Shown in pieces: positions 46,469-55,340 of a stretch of DNA of 64,000 bases. Both the position numbers and the translations under genes were made by a program. The stretch spans positions 1-64,000 of the forward strand of contig JAJBAY010000002.1 in the NCBI GenBank assembly GCA_020532515.1, written 5' to 3'. How positions within the stretch are numbered: position 1 is the stretch's first letter; each line of letters opens with the position of its first letter. The notes under the pieces are model-generated. The model was not told where the DNA came from and ran no database searches. It worked only from the letters and a program-made list of their open reading frames with translations. This DNA is from Candidatus Cloacimonadota bacterium (GTDB lineage: Bacteria > Cloacimonadota > Cloacimonadia > Cloacimonadales > Cloacimonadaceae).

Positions 46469-46527
46469 ATGATAAAAAACGTAAAGATAGTCTCAGAGCA
46501 CGCACAAGTGATGGAACTCGCCAATGA
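46414..46527 (+). other. Possible leader open frame, copy 1
   Basis: ATG at 46414 opens a 37-codon frame, MSDNSSSTQTQNREERKE at its start, whose first 17 codons align without gaps with the frame at 53399. It runs past the ATG of the next gene in another frame and ends at 46527. Whether it is translated is unknown. Confidence 0.4.
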
Positions 46528-47848
46528 ACTCAAGTTTGAAATGCTGAAAGAATTGATCCGCTCCGCCGCCACCTGTCAGCAATTGGCCACAGCTTTTGGG
46601 GAAAGTAAGCAGAAAGTGCATTACCACCTGAACAAACTGCTGGAAGCCGGCTTGATCAAACTGGTGGAAGATATCCACGCCAACGGTAAAGAGGTTTACT
46701 ATCGTGCCACCGCCAAGAATTTCGTGCTGGATTTTGCCTTGGGCGAGCATCTGAGTGAAGGCACCATCAATGGCCGGGGTGTGATTCAGAGCATTTTGGA
46801 AAGCGAATACAGATTGCCTCTTTCCGCGATCGCTGCCCGTCTTTTGAAGGATTCGCTGAAGCTGAAAGCGCGCCAGAAACTGCTCATCGTTACCGGAAAA
46901 TACAATCTGCCTTTGGTGGAAAAGATTCTTTTGGAAGCAGGGCGCATGGGTATCCACACTACGGTGATCTATCAGAATACCGAATTGCTCAAAGCCAAGT
47001 TCGAAGAATATTCTCTCCCTGCTTTCAATGCGGATTATGAGCACTTTAACCGTTTGCTGAAAAGCAGTGACGTCTATCTCAATCTCAATGGCGAAGCCCG
47101 CAATGTCCAGCTGCTTGATAAGGACAAGATAAAACTGAGAATCGGCCATTTTGCCAAAAGCGGGCAGATCATCCAGCAAAAGAAAATCCGGGTAGCGATG
47201 ATGCCGGGGCTGCTGCGAGACACTTTATCGGATAAATCCATCGAGAGTGAGCTGCAATTCTGGAAAGCTTTGGATATAGATTATGAACAGCTCAGCAAAG
47301 ACACCATCGAAGTCTGTGCCAAATACCAGGACAATGAATATCTGGAGCTGACCGGCCAAAATACGCGGCTGCGCTACGGTGTACAGAGCATCTTCGCCGA
47401 GACCGGATCCTTTACGAACCATCCCTGCCAGAGCCCGGTGATTAACTATCCCGGCGGTGAAGTCCTGATGGTTCCCGTACCTTTTAGCATGAATGGAGAA
47501 ATCAAAGGAGATGTGGCTTACGCCCTGGGCGAACAGATTCTGGAGCCGCATCTGCTGATCGAAAACAACGAAATCAAGCGTTTTTCAGCCAAAAGCAATG
47601 AAAAGCTGCTGGCCAAAGCCATTATCGCCGGAGGCCTGGACGGACGCAAGATCGCCCTCATCTGCCTGGGCACAAATCCCAATGTCTCTCTGGGAAATAT
47701 AGATCTGTCTTTCAAACAAAAATCCCGCGGTCTGCTCTCTGTGTATTGGGGAAACAACCGCTCTCTGGGCGGTGATGTAACTGGCAATGTTGAATGGTTT
47801 TTGCAGATCGAAAAGCCTGAACTAATCACTAATCAAAGTACGAGGTAA
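46469..47848 (+). CDS. Winged-helix regulator fused to a metal-deficient M29 aminopeptidase-like domain
   Basis: 459 residues. Residues 1-85 are an ArsR-like winged helix (ATCQQLATAFGESKQKVHYHLNKL, in part ESKQKVHYHLNKL). From about 110 the fold follows the M29 aminopeptidase family (LPLVEKILLEAGRMGIHTTVIY; INYPGGEVLMVPVP with E331 at the first metal-ligand position). The C-terminal ligands look lost: GTVHIAFG-type reads GLLSVYWG and the SxxHWD-type reads GNVEWF. It is probably a transcription factor that senses a peptide or other ligand with a dead enzyme domain. Two large secreted proteins follow in the same direction, 2 bp and 3.3 kb on. Confidence 0.75.
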   Translation: MIKNVKIVSEHAQVMELANELKFEMLKELIRSAATCQQLATAFGESKQKVHYHLNKLLEAGLIKLVEDIHANGKEVYYRATAKNFVLDFALGEHLSEGTINGRGVIQSILESEYRLPLSAIAARLLKDSLKLKARQKLLIVTGKYNLPLVEKILLEAGRMGIHTTVIYQNTELLKAKFEEYSLPAFNADYEHFNRLLKSSDVYLNLNGEARNVQLLDKDKIKLRIGHFAKSGQIIQQKKIRVAMMPGLLRDTLSDKSIESELQFWKALDIDYEQLSKDTIEVCAKYQDNEYLELTGQNTRLRYGVQSIFAETGSFTNHPCQSPVINYPGGEVLMVPVPFSMNGEIKGDVAYALGEQILEPHLLIENNEIKRFSAKSNEKLLAKAIIAGGLDGRKIALICLGTNPNVSLGNIDLSFKQKSRGLLSVYWGNNRSLGGDVTGNVEWFLQIEKPELITNQSTR

Positions 47849-47850
47849 AA

Positions 47851-50800
47851 ATGAAAACGAGAATAATCGCAATACTCCTTTTTCTCATGTGCACAAGCCT
47901 GCTTTTGGCGCAGTGGCACATAGATGAAGGCTTTGAAGACAGCCCCAATCTGCCCGCAGGATGGACTACTCATGACGATGGCGATGGCAGCATCTGGCGC
48001 GTGATCACAAACAATCCCCATAGCGGCATTCGCGCGGCTTTTGTAGATAACTACCTGCCAAATCAAAATCATGACTGGCTGGTGACACCGCAAATCACGG
48101 TGAACGCAGGCGACTATCTGGAATTCTACACCCGCGCCTGGTACGGCACCGAAAATCTGAAAGTGTATGTATCCACCAGCGGAACTCAAATCAACAATTT
48201 CAATACAATGCTGCTGCATATGCAAAACCTGAATACCACATATCAGATGGGAACCGTCTCTCTGGATAGCTATGCCGGGCAGAATATCTACCTGGCTTTC
48301 TATTGGGAATGCGATACTTACGGCATCTTGATCGATGATGTGAAGGTGGGACAGATTCCCACGGTGACTCCGGAGCTCAATCTGCCGGACACCATCAGCT
48401 TTTATCAAAGTGATCTGCTGCAGATGGATTTTAGCCCCTATATCGTGGTGACGGATCCAGCCTCAGCCAGCCTCAGCGTGAGTGGAAATACCAATATCAC
48501 AGTGAACATCTCCGGACTTAACGTAGCCTTCAGCGCTCCGGACTATGTCGGCAGCGAAGAGCTGACCTTCACGCTGCTGGACACAGAAAGCAACCAGACT
48601 GCGACGGATATGATCTCCGTGAGCGTCCTGGCCGATCCCACGGCGGATCTGTATGTCTCGCAGGTCATTTATCCCCGCTATCATGAATTCGTGGGCCTGC
48701 CTTTCATGCCAGAGATCAGAGTTGGCAATGCCGGCACAAATACTTTCAGCGGCAGCATAGAGATCGTACTGAATGTCTCCAATGATCTCGAGGAAAGCCT
48801 GCACATCGATACCGCTATCATAGACGCAGAGATCCTGCCCGATGCCAGCGTTACGGTGAATTTCTCCCAAACCTTTACCCCGCTGGAGATCGGCCACCTG
48901 AATTACAGCTTCCACATCCTCACCCAGGACGATAATCCGGATAACAACAGCTTTACCTATATCGGCGAAGTGGTGATCCGTGAAAGTTCCGGCGGGCCCG
49001 ATGATTTCGGCTATCGTTATATAGATAGCAATGAACCCCTGGGGCCAGAGTATGAGTGGATCGAGATCAGCGAAACCGGAGTCTCCACCATCATGTATGG
49101 CGTGAATGCTTTCCATGGCGATGATAACTTCAGCGAGCCCATCCCCCTGGGTTTTGATTTCCCCTTCTATGGTAGTACTTACTCCAGCGCCTATGTGGAT
49201 ATCAACGGCGAAATTCTGCTGGCGGATAATAGCTGGTACACCAATTTCCCCGGTTCCGGCTGGGGCGGAGATGGTAATATGTTCAACTATATGTACCCCA
49301 TCCCAGGCTACGCGCAAATGCCGGGTTTGATCGCCGTCTATTGGGATGATCTGGAAGCAGACGAGGGCACTGGTGATGTCTATTTCCAGAGCTTTGGCAC
49401 CGCACCGGAGCGTTATACAATCTTTCAGTGGAATGATTTGAGATTCAGAGCTGGGACTGGAGCTGAGGAGCTCTTGAAATTCCAGGTAATCCTGCATGAA
49501 AATGGTGATCTCAAAATGCAATATCACACTGTAGCCACCGGACAGACTGGCGCTACCATCCCTCACGACCACGGGCGTAGCTCCACCATCGCCATCCAAA
49601 ATGCAGCGGCGAATGCCGGGCTATGCTATCTGCGAGAGATCGTGCAAGGCAGTACATATATCGGGGTAGAGCCTGCCGGAAACCTGCTGCACGATGGTCT
49701 GGCCATTCTCTTCTATAGTGGTGAGGATACCCAAGCCCCCATCATCACCCACAAAGCGGCGGGAAATACCTTCTCTCAGGATATCCTGCTCACAGCCCGC
49801 ATCATGGATATGAGCGAAATCGCTCAGGCCACTATGTATTATGATCTTGGCGCGGGATGGCAGTCCATCACTTATACAGAATTAGAGCAAAATGACTACA
49901 GTTTCGCCGTGGCTGATCTGCCTCAAGGTGCCATCTTCAGATACTACTTTGAGGCTATCGATGCCGAAGGTAATCTGAGCCGCTTGCCTATTGACGCTCC
50001 CAACGAATATTATGGCTTCCAGATTTTACCCACTGCGAATGCTCAGGTACTGATCGCCTATAGCGGCATTCAGGATTATCAGCGTATCGAATTGCCCATC
50101 TATGAGGCACTCCTGCAAGAGCTTCAGATCGGCTATGATGTCTATAACTGGGAAGAGTACGATGAGTACGCTATCGATCCCCAATATGCAGGCGTGCTGG
50201 CCTATGCGAATACCGGCTCAGCAAATGACAAGATGAGATATTTTGCTGGTGTTTTGATGAACTATTTGGACCTGGGCACAGCTCAGAGTCCCAAAAACCT
50301 CTGGTTCTCCTCCGATGGCCTGGCCTCCTCTCAACATGGGCATAGCAATTCCAGCCCCATCCGCAGGCTGATGAGTGGCTATTTCCGCACTTCTTATGTT
50401 GCCACCGGATTCGGCGGCGGCACAAACGGTCTGGGTGGCCCCGATAACTTCAGCTATGAACACGGCACCATCAAGGCCTTGCCGGGAACTCCGGTAGGTA
50501 CCGCCGGCCTGGAATATCCCGTCTATGCGAATTCCCCGGATTGCATCTTCCCCGATGACGCTGCCGGAGACCCATATTACGATGATGTGCCTTATCCTGA
50601 GATTGGCGCAAACTACGTCTATGCCTTTGAAGATGGCCCCATCAATGGAGATGCTTATCTTTACCATGGCGTAGCCGCTACCACTGTGGATACCCCTGCC
50701 TACCGCACCATGTATTTCAGCTTTGACTTCTCTCAATTGACGAGTGCTGCCCATAGGCAAGAGTGGATGGATGATCTGATGTCCTGGTGGAATATCACTC

Positions 50801-51111
50801 CCACTGCTACTTCCGATGCATTCGCTCCGACAGTCAGCAGCGGATTGGACAGCATCTATCCGAACCCCTTCAACCCCAGCACCACTATTCGCTACAATAT
50901 CGCAGTAGCCGAAAGAGTAGGCCTGAATATATATAACCTCAGAGGACAAAAAGTAAAAACACTAATCAACGAAAGTAAAACCGCAGGAAGCCATACCACA
51001 AGCTGGGATGGCACAGATGAAGCCGGAAATCCTGTAGCCAGTGGAGTCTATTATCTGCGCCTTGAGACCAGTACAACGCGTGAAACACGCAAATTAACCA
51101 TGATCAAATAA
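47851..51111 (+). CDS. Large secreted multidomain protein with type IX/FlgD-like sorting domain
   Basis: 1086 residues: signal peptide (1-20), a choice-of-anchor-J/cleaved-adhesin-like beta-sandwich (about 22-170: EGFEDSPNLPAGWTTHDDGD), Ig/CARDB-like modules (about 180-375), a nidogen-like beta domain (about 390-640: PIPLGFDFPFYGSTY), a region of unknown fold with many Tyr/Asn (about 640-990), and the C-terminal FlgD-like sorting domain (YPNPFNPSTTIRYN to KLTMIK). It is exported and probably surface-attached via a type IX-like system. It starts 2 bp after the regulator gene. Confidence 0.85.
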   Translation: MKTRIIAILLFLMCTSLLLAQWHIDEGFEDSPNLPAGWTTHDDGDGSIWRVITNNPHSGIRAAFVDNYLPNQNHDWLVTPQITVNAGDYLEFYTRAWYGTENLKVYVSTSGTQINNFNTMLLHMQNLNTTYQMGTVSLDSYAGQNIYLAFYWECDTYGILIDDVKVGQIPTVTPELNLPDTISFYQSDLLQMDFSPYIVVTDPASASLSVSGNTNITVNISGLNVAFSAPDYVGSEELTFTLLDTESNQTATDMISVSVLADPTADLYVSQVIYPRYHEFVGLPFMPEIRVGNAGTNTFSGSIEIVLNVSNDLEESLHIDTAIIDAEILPDASVTVNFSQTFTPLEIGHLNYSFHILTQDDNPDNNSFTYIGEVVIRESSGGPDDFGYRYIDSNEPLGPEYEWIEISETGVSTIMYGVNAFHGDDNFSEPIPLGFDFPFYGSTYSSAYVDINGEILLADNSWYTNFPGSGWGGDGNMFNYMYPIPGYAQMPGLIAVYWDDLEADEGTGDVYFQSFGTAPERYTIFQWNDLRFRAGTGAEELLKFQVILHENGDLKMQYHTVATGQTGATIPHDHGRSSTIAIQNAAANAGLCYLREIVQGSTYIGVEPAGNLLHDGLAILFYSGEDTQAPIITHKAAGNTFSQDILLTARIMDMSEIAQATMYYDLGAGWQSITYTELEQNDYSFAVADLPQGAIFRYYFEAIDAEGNLSRLPIDAPNEYYGFQILPTANAQVLIAYSGIQDYQRIELPIYEALLQELQIGYDVYNWEEYDEYAIDPQYAGVLAYANTGSANDKMRYFAGVLMNYLDLGTAQSPKNLWFSSDGLASSQHGHSNSSPIRRLMSGYFRTSYVATGFGGGTNGLGGPDNFSYEHGTIKALPGTPVGTAGLEYPVYANSPDCIFPDDAAGDPYYDDVPYPEIGANYVYAFEDGPINGDAYLYHGVAATTVDTPAYRTMYFSFDFSQLTSAAHRQEWMDDLMSWWNITPTATSDAFAPTVSSGLDSIYPNPFNPSTTIRYNIAVAERVGLNIYNLRGQKVKTLINESKTAGSHTTSWDGTDEAGNPVASGVYYLRLETSTTRETRKLTMIK

Positions 51112-51122
51112 GGGAGAACACC

Positions 51123-52790
51123 ATGAAAAGAACTATCGTCCTTGTCTTTAGCCTCCTGCTAAGCATCACCTTGCTTAGTGCGGGTGACTTCATCATCAAT
51201 AGTAATGATCTTGCCCAAAATCAGCTGCCAGTCTATGGCTATGCCAATTACGGCTGGAGTAAGTTCTTCTACACCAATGCAGAAATGACGGCCGCGGGCT
51301 TTACCACAGCCCAGAGCATTGAGAGAATATCCTTTTATGTGGACACTGAAACCACTGACTACGTAATGGACAATCAACTGCTGTACATGGGCTATTTCTA
51401 TGATAGCTCATGCACTACGTCTTACCAAAACCCAGCCTATCACACTCTGGTTTACTCCGGCACGGTCACGTGGACAGGTCCCGGCTGGGTGGAGATCGTA
51501 TTGGACACTCCTTATACCTGGGATCCTACCCTGGGCTGGAATCTGGAAATCCTCTGGGAAAACCGTGACGGCAGCAAGATCGCCGGACCTCCCAAATTCC
51601 GCACTACAGATACAGACGCCTACAGTTCCGCCTATAAGACTAATGATCCCTCCTTCCCCACAAGCACAGGTACTCGCAAAAAGTACCACCCCGATATCTG
51701 GTTTGCCTCTGCTGCTACCGAGCCACCCACCCCCGCTGAAGCGCTGAAACCTCTCCATGAAGCTATAGATGTGGAGATCACCACGAACCTGCGCTGGCAA
51801 CACACCGGAGGTTCACCATATCAGTATCTGCTCTGGTTCGGTACAGACAATCCCCCTTCCAATCTCGAAAACGGCCTGGTAACCACCGCTACCAGCTATA
51901 CCCCCGCTGAACGTCTGCAGTATGATACCACTTACTATTGGAAAGTGGTTCCCCAAAATAGCATTGCTCCGGCTATGAATTGCCCCGTCTGGAGTTTCAC
52001 CACCATGGCAGACCCTGCCATCGTCACCTATCCACATCTGGAAAGCTTTGATGGTGCCTTCCCTCCCACAGGATGGGAGCTCTACTCTGGCACGCTTTCG
52101 GACCCCTCAGACATGGGCGTGAGCGGCTCCAGCCGCTGGGGACAGAAGAACTGGCTCAATATATCTGGAGATGATAAAGCAGCAGGCATCAATATCTGGG
52201 GATCCATGAGCGGTTATATCATCTCCCCCTTCTTCAATATCCCTTCCGATGATTATGTCCTGCAGTTCGATGCCGCTCTTTTGAAATACGGCCAAACTCC
52301 AGATGGAACTCCGCCCTTGCAAAACAACACCGATGACCAATTTGCCATCCTCATCGGCGATGGCTTCACCTGGAGCACTGCCAATATCGTACGTGAATAC
52401 AACAACAGCGGCTCTGACTATGTCTTGCACGACATCCCTGTCTATGGTGAAACCATCACCATCCCGCTCACAGGCCATACCGGGCATGTGCGTTTTGCCT
52501 TCTTTGCCGGCTCCCTTGAGAGTAACGATGACAATGACTTCATGCTAAACAACTTCTTCGTTGGCATACCGTCTGCACAGCTTGAGGCCCCCCTGGCCAG
52601 CATCTCCACAGATGTCAGCACGGGACTACCTCTCCTTAGCTGGGATGCGGTGCCCAATGCCACAATATATCATATATATAAAACTAATGATCCTAATCTG
52701 GATTACCTGTTTTTCGAGAGCACGAGCGAGACCACTTACCTCTTGGATCCCGCAGAAGAGAAAGCATTTTTCAAAATCACGGCAGAGTAA
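51123..52790 (+). CDS. Secreted beta-sandwich protein with FN3-like and anchor-J domains
   Basis: 555 residues: signal peptide (1-20), an N-terminal beta domain (25-195) reading like the T9SS-substrate domain IERISFYVDTETTDY, a fibronectin-III-like module (about 200-295: PLHEAIDVEITTNLRWQHTG), a choice-of-anchor-J domain (about 300-475) and a C-terminal FN3-like piece ending EKAFFKITAE. Unlike the preceding protein it has no FlgD-like sorting domain. It starts 11 bp after its neighbour with GGGAGAA upstream, and the transcript ends at the terminator at 52838. Confidence 0.8.
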   Translation: MKRTIVLVFSLLLSITLLSAGDFIINSNDLAQNQLPVYGYANYGWSKFFYTNAEMTAAGFTTAQSIERISFYVDTETTDYVMDNQLLYMGYFYDSSCTTSYQNPAYHTLVYSGTVTWTGPGWVEIVLDTPYTWDPTLGWNLEILWENRDGSKIAGPPKFRTTDTDAYSSAYKTNDPSFPTSTGTRKKYHPDIWFASAATEPPTPAEALKPLHEAIDVEITTNLRWQHTGGSPYQYLLWFGTDNPPSNLENGLVTTATSYTPAERLQYDTTYYWKVVPQNSIAPAMNCPVWSFTTMADPAIVTYPHLESFDGAFPPTGWELYSGTLSDPSDMGVSGSSRWGQKNWLNISGDDKAAGINIWGSMSGYIISPFFNIPSDDYVLQFDAALLKYGQTPDGTPPLQNNTDDQFAILIGDGFTWSTANIVREYNNSGSDYVLHDIPVYGETITIPLTGHTGHVRFAFFAGSLESNDDNDFMLNNFFVGIPSAQLEAPLASISTDVSTGLPLLSWDAVPNATIYHIYKTNDPNLDYLFFESTSETTYLLDPAEEKAFFKITAE

Positions 52791-52837
52791 ACCTTACTCT
52801 GATGCACCTTAACTTATAGTAAATTATCGCACATTAC

Positions 52838-52862
52838 GAGGCGTCTTGATGACGCCTCTTTT
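52838..52862 (+). terminator. Terminator of the secreted-protein operon
   Basis: GAGGCGTC paired with GACGCCTC around TTGAT, followed by TTTT. Confidence 0.9.
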
Positions 52863-52865
52863 ATA

Positions 52866-53063
52866 TGGCGAGAAGAAAAGGCCCATTTTGTATTGCAGGC
52901 CATATCGACAAGGACGTTTTCAGCCAAAGGCAGCAGCATCAGAGTGTGCCTTTACAAACTCAAATGCAAAGGTTCCACCAAGGTTCATTGTGCCTTGGCA
53001 GAATGCGAATGCTACCACGACATAGAGCTGCGAGACCAGAACGAGGATTCCTTTTTTCTTCGA
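52866..53063 (-). pseudogene. Remnant of the 54762-55280 barrel gene
   Basis: Two blocks match the intact minus-strand gene. 52866-52942 corresponds to about 54847-54920 (GCCCATTTTGTATT, ATATCGACAA) and 52945-53063 corresponds to about 55164-55282 (CACCAAGGTT, GAATGCGAATGCT, GCGAGACCAGAA). The roughly 240 bp between them in the intact gene are missing, the 3' end is missing and the start codon is lost. It is a deleted duplicate, not a gene. Confidence 0.8.
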
Positions 53064-53097
53064 ATACAGATCTGCCCAGACTTCTCTTCCCTGTTTG

Positions 53098-53163
53098 ATG
53101 TCGTGGAGATGCCGTGGAGATAGTAGGAATAAATCCTCTTATCTGCACGGCATCTCCACGGCA
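53098..53163 (+). repeat. Hairpin repeat B, copy 3 (longest stem)
   Basis: TGTCGTGGAGATGCC on the left pairs with GGCATCTCCACGGCA on the right. The inner arms GTGGAGATA and TTATCTGCAC continue the stem to the apex GTAGGAATAAATCCTC. Total stem is about 25 bp with few mismatches. Confidence 0.85.
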
Positions 53164-53320
53164 AGCTATGCAGAAGGCGATTGCAAGTAAAGGGATGCAG
53201 AGTCTCACAAGCTTCGCAAACCATCTAACTACATCTAAGAATAAATGTGTAAATCCGTACGTTCCATCCATCCCTATGACCATATATTATGCGATAATCC
53301 AGCTAAAGATCAAAAAGTCC

Positions 53321-53349
53321 TTGACAAACAGCTTGGGCTTGTATTATCT
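53321..53349 (+). promoter_or_regulatory. Promoter of the AT-rich barrel gene
   Basis: TTGACA at 53321-53326, a 17-bp spacer and TTATCT at 53344-53349, conserved in position with 46336-46364. Confidence 0.6.
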
Positions 53350-53398
53350 GCACCAAATACTTGATTAACTTATTTTATATGAATTTAGTTAGGCAACA

Positions 53399-53458
53399 AT
53401 GAGCAGCACAAGCTCATCAAAAAAGACCCAAAAACGGGAAAAAAGGAAAGGAAAATGA
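53399..53458 (+). other. Possible leader open frame, copy 2
   Basis: ATG at 53399 opens a 19-codon frame (MSSTSSSKKTQKREKRKGK). Its TGA overlaps the ATG of the barrel gene (ATGA at 53455), the window's usual coupling geometry. It aligns without gaps with 46414. Confidence 0.45.
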
Positions 53459-54627
53459 AAAGAATCGCGATCTTACTATTGGTGATACTCCCAATAGCTC
53501 TGGCATCTGTTAGTTTTACAGATTACACCAGTCCCACATCATCGGGACAGGAAGCCTTTTTAAATGGCAACTTCAACTTTAAAAGTGGAAATCAAGACCA
53601 GGCAAGCTACAATGGTTTGCTTGGAGGAAATTATTTAAATTATTATAATAGCTTGCCTATTAACTGGAGAATCGGTGCCGATGGTAACCTGGAATTACTT
53701 AGAGGTTCGGCTGATGGCGCTGAGGCTAATACCGGTTATGCTATCAAAGCCTATACCAATGCTGATAAGTATTTGAATAATTCAAATATATTTGGTTATG
53801 GCGCTCTTGATTTAGGCTATCGTAAGAACATCAATTTGGATGATGCCGATGATCCTTATGCCAAAATCGGTATTGGGGCAGGTTATGGTAGAGTCATGGA
53901 TGCTACAGTTTTATCCAAAGCCATGCGTATTGTGGATGAACTTATCAAATATGAAGTCATCAAAAACCCACTTACCACGGAAGGTTACATCGCCTTAGCT
54001 CAAATAATTGACAAAGAAGGCCAATACAAAACCCAATACGGCAGAGATGAATACAAAAAGTACTGGTACGAAGCCATGGAAGATGTCTTTAATCAAGAAA
54101 ATCTTCTCCCAGCAGGTTCACTGCACGCTTTGGGTATAATCAGACTGCAGGAAGTTCTGGATCAAAGATTCAGCAGCCGTAAATATGGCTGGACTGTACG
54201 CGCCGGGGTTGGATATATACTTTCCAGCTATGATGGCACAGATCAGGATCCATCTTTAGATGTTTCTGCTGAATATGCCTTACCGATTTCCAATAAGCTG
54301 CAATTCATAGAGCGTATGGATTATTCCACGATTCTTTCCGACGATATATCCCATACGATTTACAACAAAGCTTCTCTTACCTATGAACTTTCTTCAATGA
54401 TGGATTGGGAAAATAAGCTCATGACTGCTTTGACCATTCCCAGTGCCAGCGGTGCTAAAACAATAATTGATAATACCCTTGAATCCATATTCTACTACTA
54501 CCTGAGCAACAAGGTCAACCTTAATGCTTCCTTACGCTTCCACATGCTTGATGACGGCGTAAAAGACAACGGTAACGATGATTTGGACATGACTTTCTTT
54601 GTAGGAGCTACCTACAGACTGAGATAA
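53455..54627 (+). CDS. Outer-membrane beta-barrel protein, AT-rich
   Basis: 390 residues with a signal peptide (KRIAILLLVILPIALAS). Barrel-like strands (YGWTVRAGVGYILSS, LTYELSSMMDWENKL, VNLNASLRFHML) lead to the C-terminal FFVGATYRLR. A helical insert rich in Lys/Tyr/Glu (about 150-230) interrupts the barrel. Codon use is visibly more A/T-ending than in flanking genes, which suggests recent acquisition. The family is not recognised. A bidirectional terminator follows. Confidence 0.68.
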   Translation: MKRIAILLLVILPIALASVSFTDYTSPTSSGQEAFLNGNFNFKSGNQDQASYNGLLGGNYLNYYNSLPINWRIGADGNLELLRGSADGAEANTGYAIKAYTNADKYLNNSNIFGYGALDLGYRKNINLDDADDPYAKIGIGAGYGRVMDATVLSKAMRIVDELIKYEVIKNPLTTEGYIALAQIIDKEGQYKTQYGRDEYKKYWYEAMEDVFNQENLLPAGSLHALGIIRLQEVLDQRFSSRKYGWTVRAGVGYILSSYDGTDQDPSLDVSAEYALPISNKLQFIERMDYSTILSDDISHTIYNKASLTYELSSMMDWENKLMTALTIPSASGAKTIIDNTLESIFYYYLSNKVNLNASLRFHMLDDGVKDNGNDDLDMTFFVGATYRLR

Positions 54628-54714
54628 GTCCTATCAAACTATAAACCAGGAAGGAGATTAACAGTATCTCCAGTATATGTTCGCTTGAGCTTGCATATTT
54701 CCTCGGCAAAATGA

Positions 54715-54746
54715 AAAAGCCCTTTCCAACCAAGGAAAGGGCTTTT
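54715..54746. terminator. Bidirectional terminator between convergent barrel genes
   Basis: AAAAGCCCTTTCC pairs with GGAAAGGGCTTTT around AACCAA, with A and T runs on both sides. Confidence 0.93.
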
Positions 54747-54761
54747 CTTTCAAGTTAAGAA

Positions 54762-55280
54762 TTAATTAAACAAGTCGGCCAAGAATACCTGGAGACCTAC
54801 ACCAAAATGTACCTGGGAATATTCATTGCTGCCTGAGCCATCTCCGCCGTAGTCGCCAAAGCCCATTTTGTATTTCAGGCCCATATCGACAAAGACGTTT
54901 TCAGCTAAAGGCATCATGTAACCAAGTTTTGGTACAAGATACATTGATGATACGGTATCATCTCCCCAAGTTTCTGATACATAGTCAAACTCAAGACCAC
55001 CGTAGAAGTTATTATAAAAATAACGAGCACCAATGCCGATACCGAAATCTAAATCACCATCATAACTTACGAGGGCAAGATTCAGATCAGCACTGATGTT
55101 GTCCATCACAAAATAACCCACAATCGGGTTGACTGTGAATACAGTAATGGCATCAGCATCTGAATTTGCTTTTACAGATTCATATGCAACGGTGCCACCA
55201 AGGTTAATTGTACCTTGGTCGAATGCGAATGCTGCCACGACAAAGAGCAGCGAGACCAGAATAAGGATTCCTTTCTTCAT
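54762..55280 (-). CDS. Small outer-membrane beta-barrel protein
   Basis: 172 residues: signal peptide (KKGILILVSLLFVVAAFAF), then eight alternating beta strands (TINLGGTVAYESV, FTVNPIVGYFVMDN, DFGIGIGARYFYNN, YLVPKLGYMMPLAEN, FVDMGLKYKMGFGD, QVHFGVGLQVFL). The size and pattern fit the eight-stranded OmpA/OmpW-like porin-family fold. AAAGGAG precedes the ATG. A truncated relative lies at 52866-53063. Confidence 0.8.
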   Translation of the reverse strand: MKKGILILVSLLFVVAAFAFDQGTINLGGTVAYESVKANSDADAITVFTVNPIVGYFVMDNISADLNLALVSYDGDLDFGIGIGARYFYNNFYGGLEFDYVSETWGDDTVSSMYLVPKLGYMMPLAENVFVDMGLKYKMGFGDYGGDGSGSNEYSQVHFGVGLQVFLADLFN

Positions 55281-55311
55281 GGTAATTTCTCCTTTAGATT
55301 ATTTACGCACG

Positions 55312-55340
55312 AACTTAATGGATTCCGATACCGATGTCAA
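55312..55340 (-). promoter_or_regulatory. Promoter of the small barrel gene
   Basis: On the minus strand: TTGACA (55340-55335), a 17-bp spacer and TAAGTT (55317-55312), 32 bp ahead of the ATG. Nearly the same boxes drive hppA. Confidence 0.6.

Larger units (their letters stand above)
52791..53454. other. Intergenic region: terminator, pseudogene, hairpin repeat and promoter
   Basis: 664 bp without an intact gene. In order: terminator (52838), barrel pseudogene (52866-53063), large hairpin repeat B (53098-53163), its downstream unit to about 53260, the duplicated promoter segment (53245-53398) and a short leader frame (53399-53458). Confidence 0.8.

Noticed and set aside
52865-53123. Short plus-strand open frames after the secreted-protein operon
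   Set aside because: The sequence is better explained as the antisense of a degenerate copy of the 54762-55280 gene.
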